A stretch of 21,377 nt of DNA from DATDCY01 sp031406795 [NCBI: Candidatus Rokuibacteriota bacterium]. GTDB taxonomy: Bacteria; JAUVQV01. The notes beneath the pieces were generated by a model. That model searched no databases and had not been told where the DNA came from. It saw only the letters and a program-made list of their open reading frames with translations. The stretch lies in the NCBI GenBank assembly GCA_031406795.1, contig JANOHV010000223.1, positions 1 to 21,377 on the forward strand, given 5' to 3'. The position numbers and the translations under genes were made by a program. Below, in pieces: positions 21,301-21,377 of this stretch (position 1 is its first letter; each line of letters starts with the position of its first letter).

Positions 21301-21377
21301 AGCCCTGATCGCAGCCCCCCTCGCCGACTGCGGACTATAATCCCTAGCACCCCGGGGCGCAAGTCCGGCGGGCACGC

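Noticed and set aside
1-21377. tRNA or rRNA genes
   Set aside because: No cloverleaf with conserved T-loop bases or rRNA-like stretch was recognised on either strand, though a covariance search was not possible here.

Overview
The window is G+C-rich (by eye about two thirds), densely coded bacterial DNA. The gene content points to a dissimilatory, metal- or respiration-oriented lineage of the Desulfuromonadota/Deltaproteobacteria type: two giant multiheme c-type cytochromes, a PilX-like pilus assembly protein, a PRC/MgtE_N/CBS + Nramp pair and GC-rich REP arrays. This placement is inferred from content and style; there is no rRNA or marker phylogeny here.

Layout. 1-1217: the 3' end of a type IV pilus assembly (PilX-like) gene overlapped by a small membrane protein gene. 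1402-1917: a zinc-ribbon membrane protein. 1968-4148 (+) and 4318-6348 (-): two convergent multiheme cytochrome genes with 25 and 20 CxxCH motifs; the second also has two CX3CH motifs. The gap between them holds a MITE-like element and a partial copy of it. 6580-7056: a diverged GreA-type factor. 7104-10619 (-): a likely operon reading cysteine synthase, PRC-barrel/MgtE_N/CBS protein, then Nramp-related transporter (GTGA overlap). 10850-11215: a small pilin-like membrane-anchored protein, convergent with an rlmD-type rRNA methyltransferase gene (11160-12542). 12597-13439: larE. 13651-15819: thioredoxin reductase and an MFS transporter. 15842-16926: a REP-associated tyrosine transposase (RAYT) gene flanked by two tandem arrays of a 48-bp palindromic repeat. 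17038-20641: an apparent operon of ilvD, an ECF sigma factor, a zinc-type anti-sigma factor and a DUF318/ArsP-like permease, joined by 1-nt spacing or overlaps. 20743-21300: two small convergent genes of unknown function.

How parts fit together. The cytochromes are exported and could form a periplasmic or outer-surface heme wire. The Nramp homologue lacks the canonical transition-metal signature (DPGN becomes DAGG, MPH becomes APW) and is translationally coupled to a soluble MgtE_N/CBS protein, which suggests magnesium or another non-standard divalent cation. The sigma/anti-sigma pair sits directly before a permease with a His/Asp/Cys-rich loop, suggesting a metal(loid)-responsive export unit.

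The most distinctive structure is the RAYT locus. Two 48-bp-period arrays carry GTAG/GTGG-tagged hairpins, each array is capped by one inverted unit, and related solo or paired REPs lie elsewhere in the window, including one that supplies a stop codon. A second, unrelated intergenic repeat family (GGCCGCTGAAAA-type ends) also sits at gene 3' ends. No tRNA, rRNA, CRISPR array or convincing intrinsic terminator was found.
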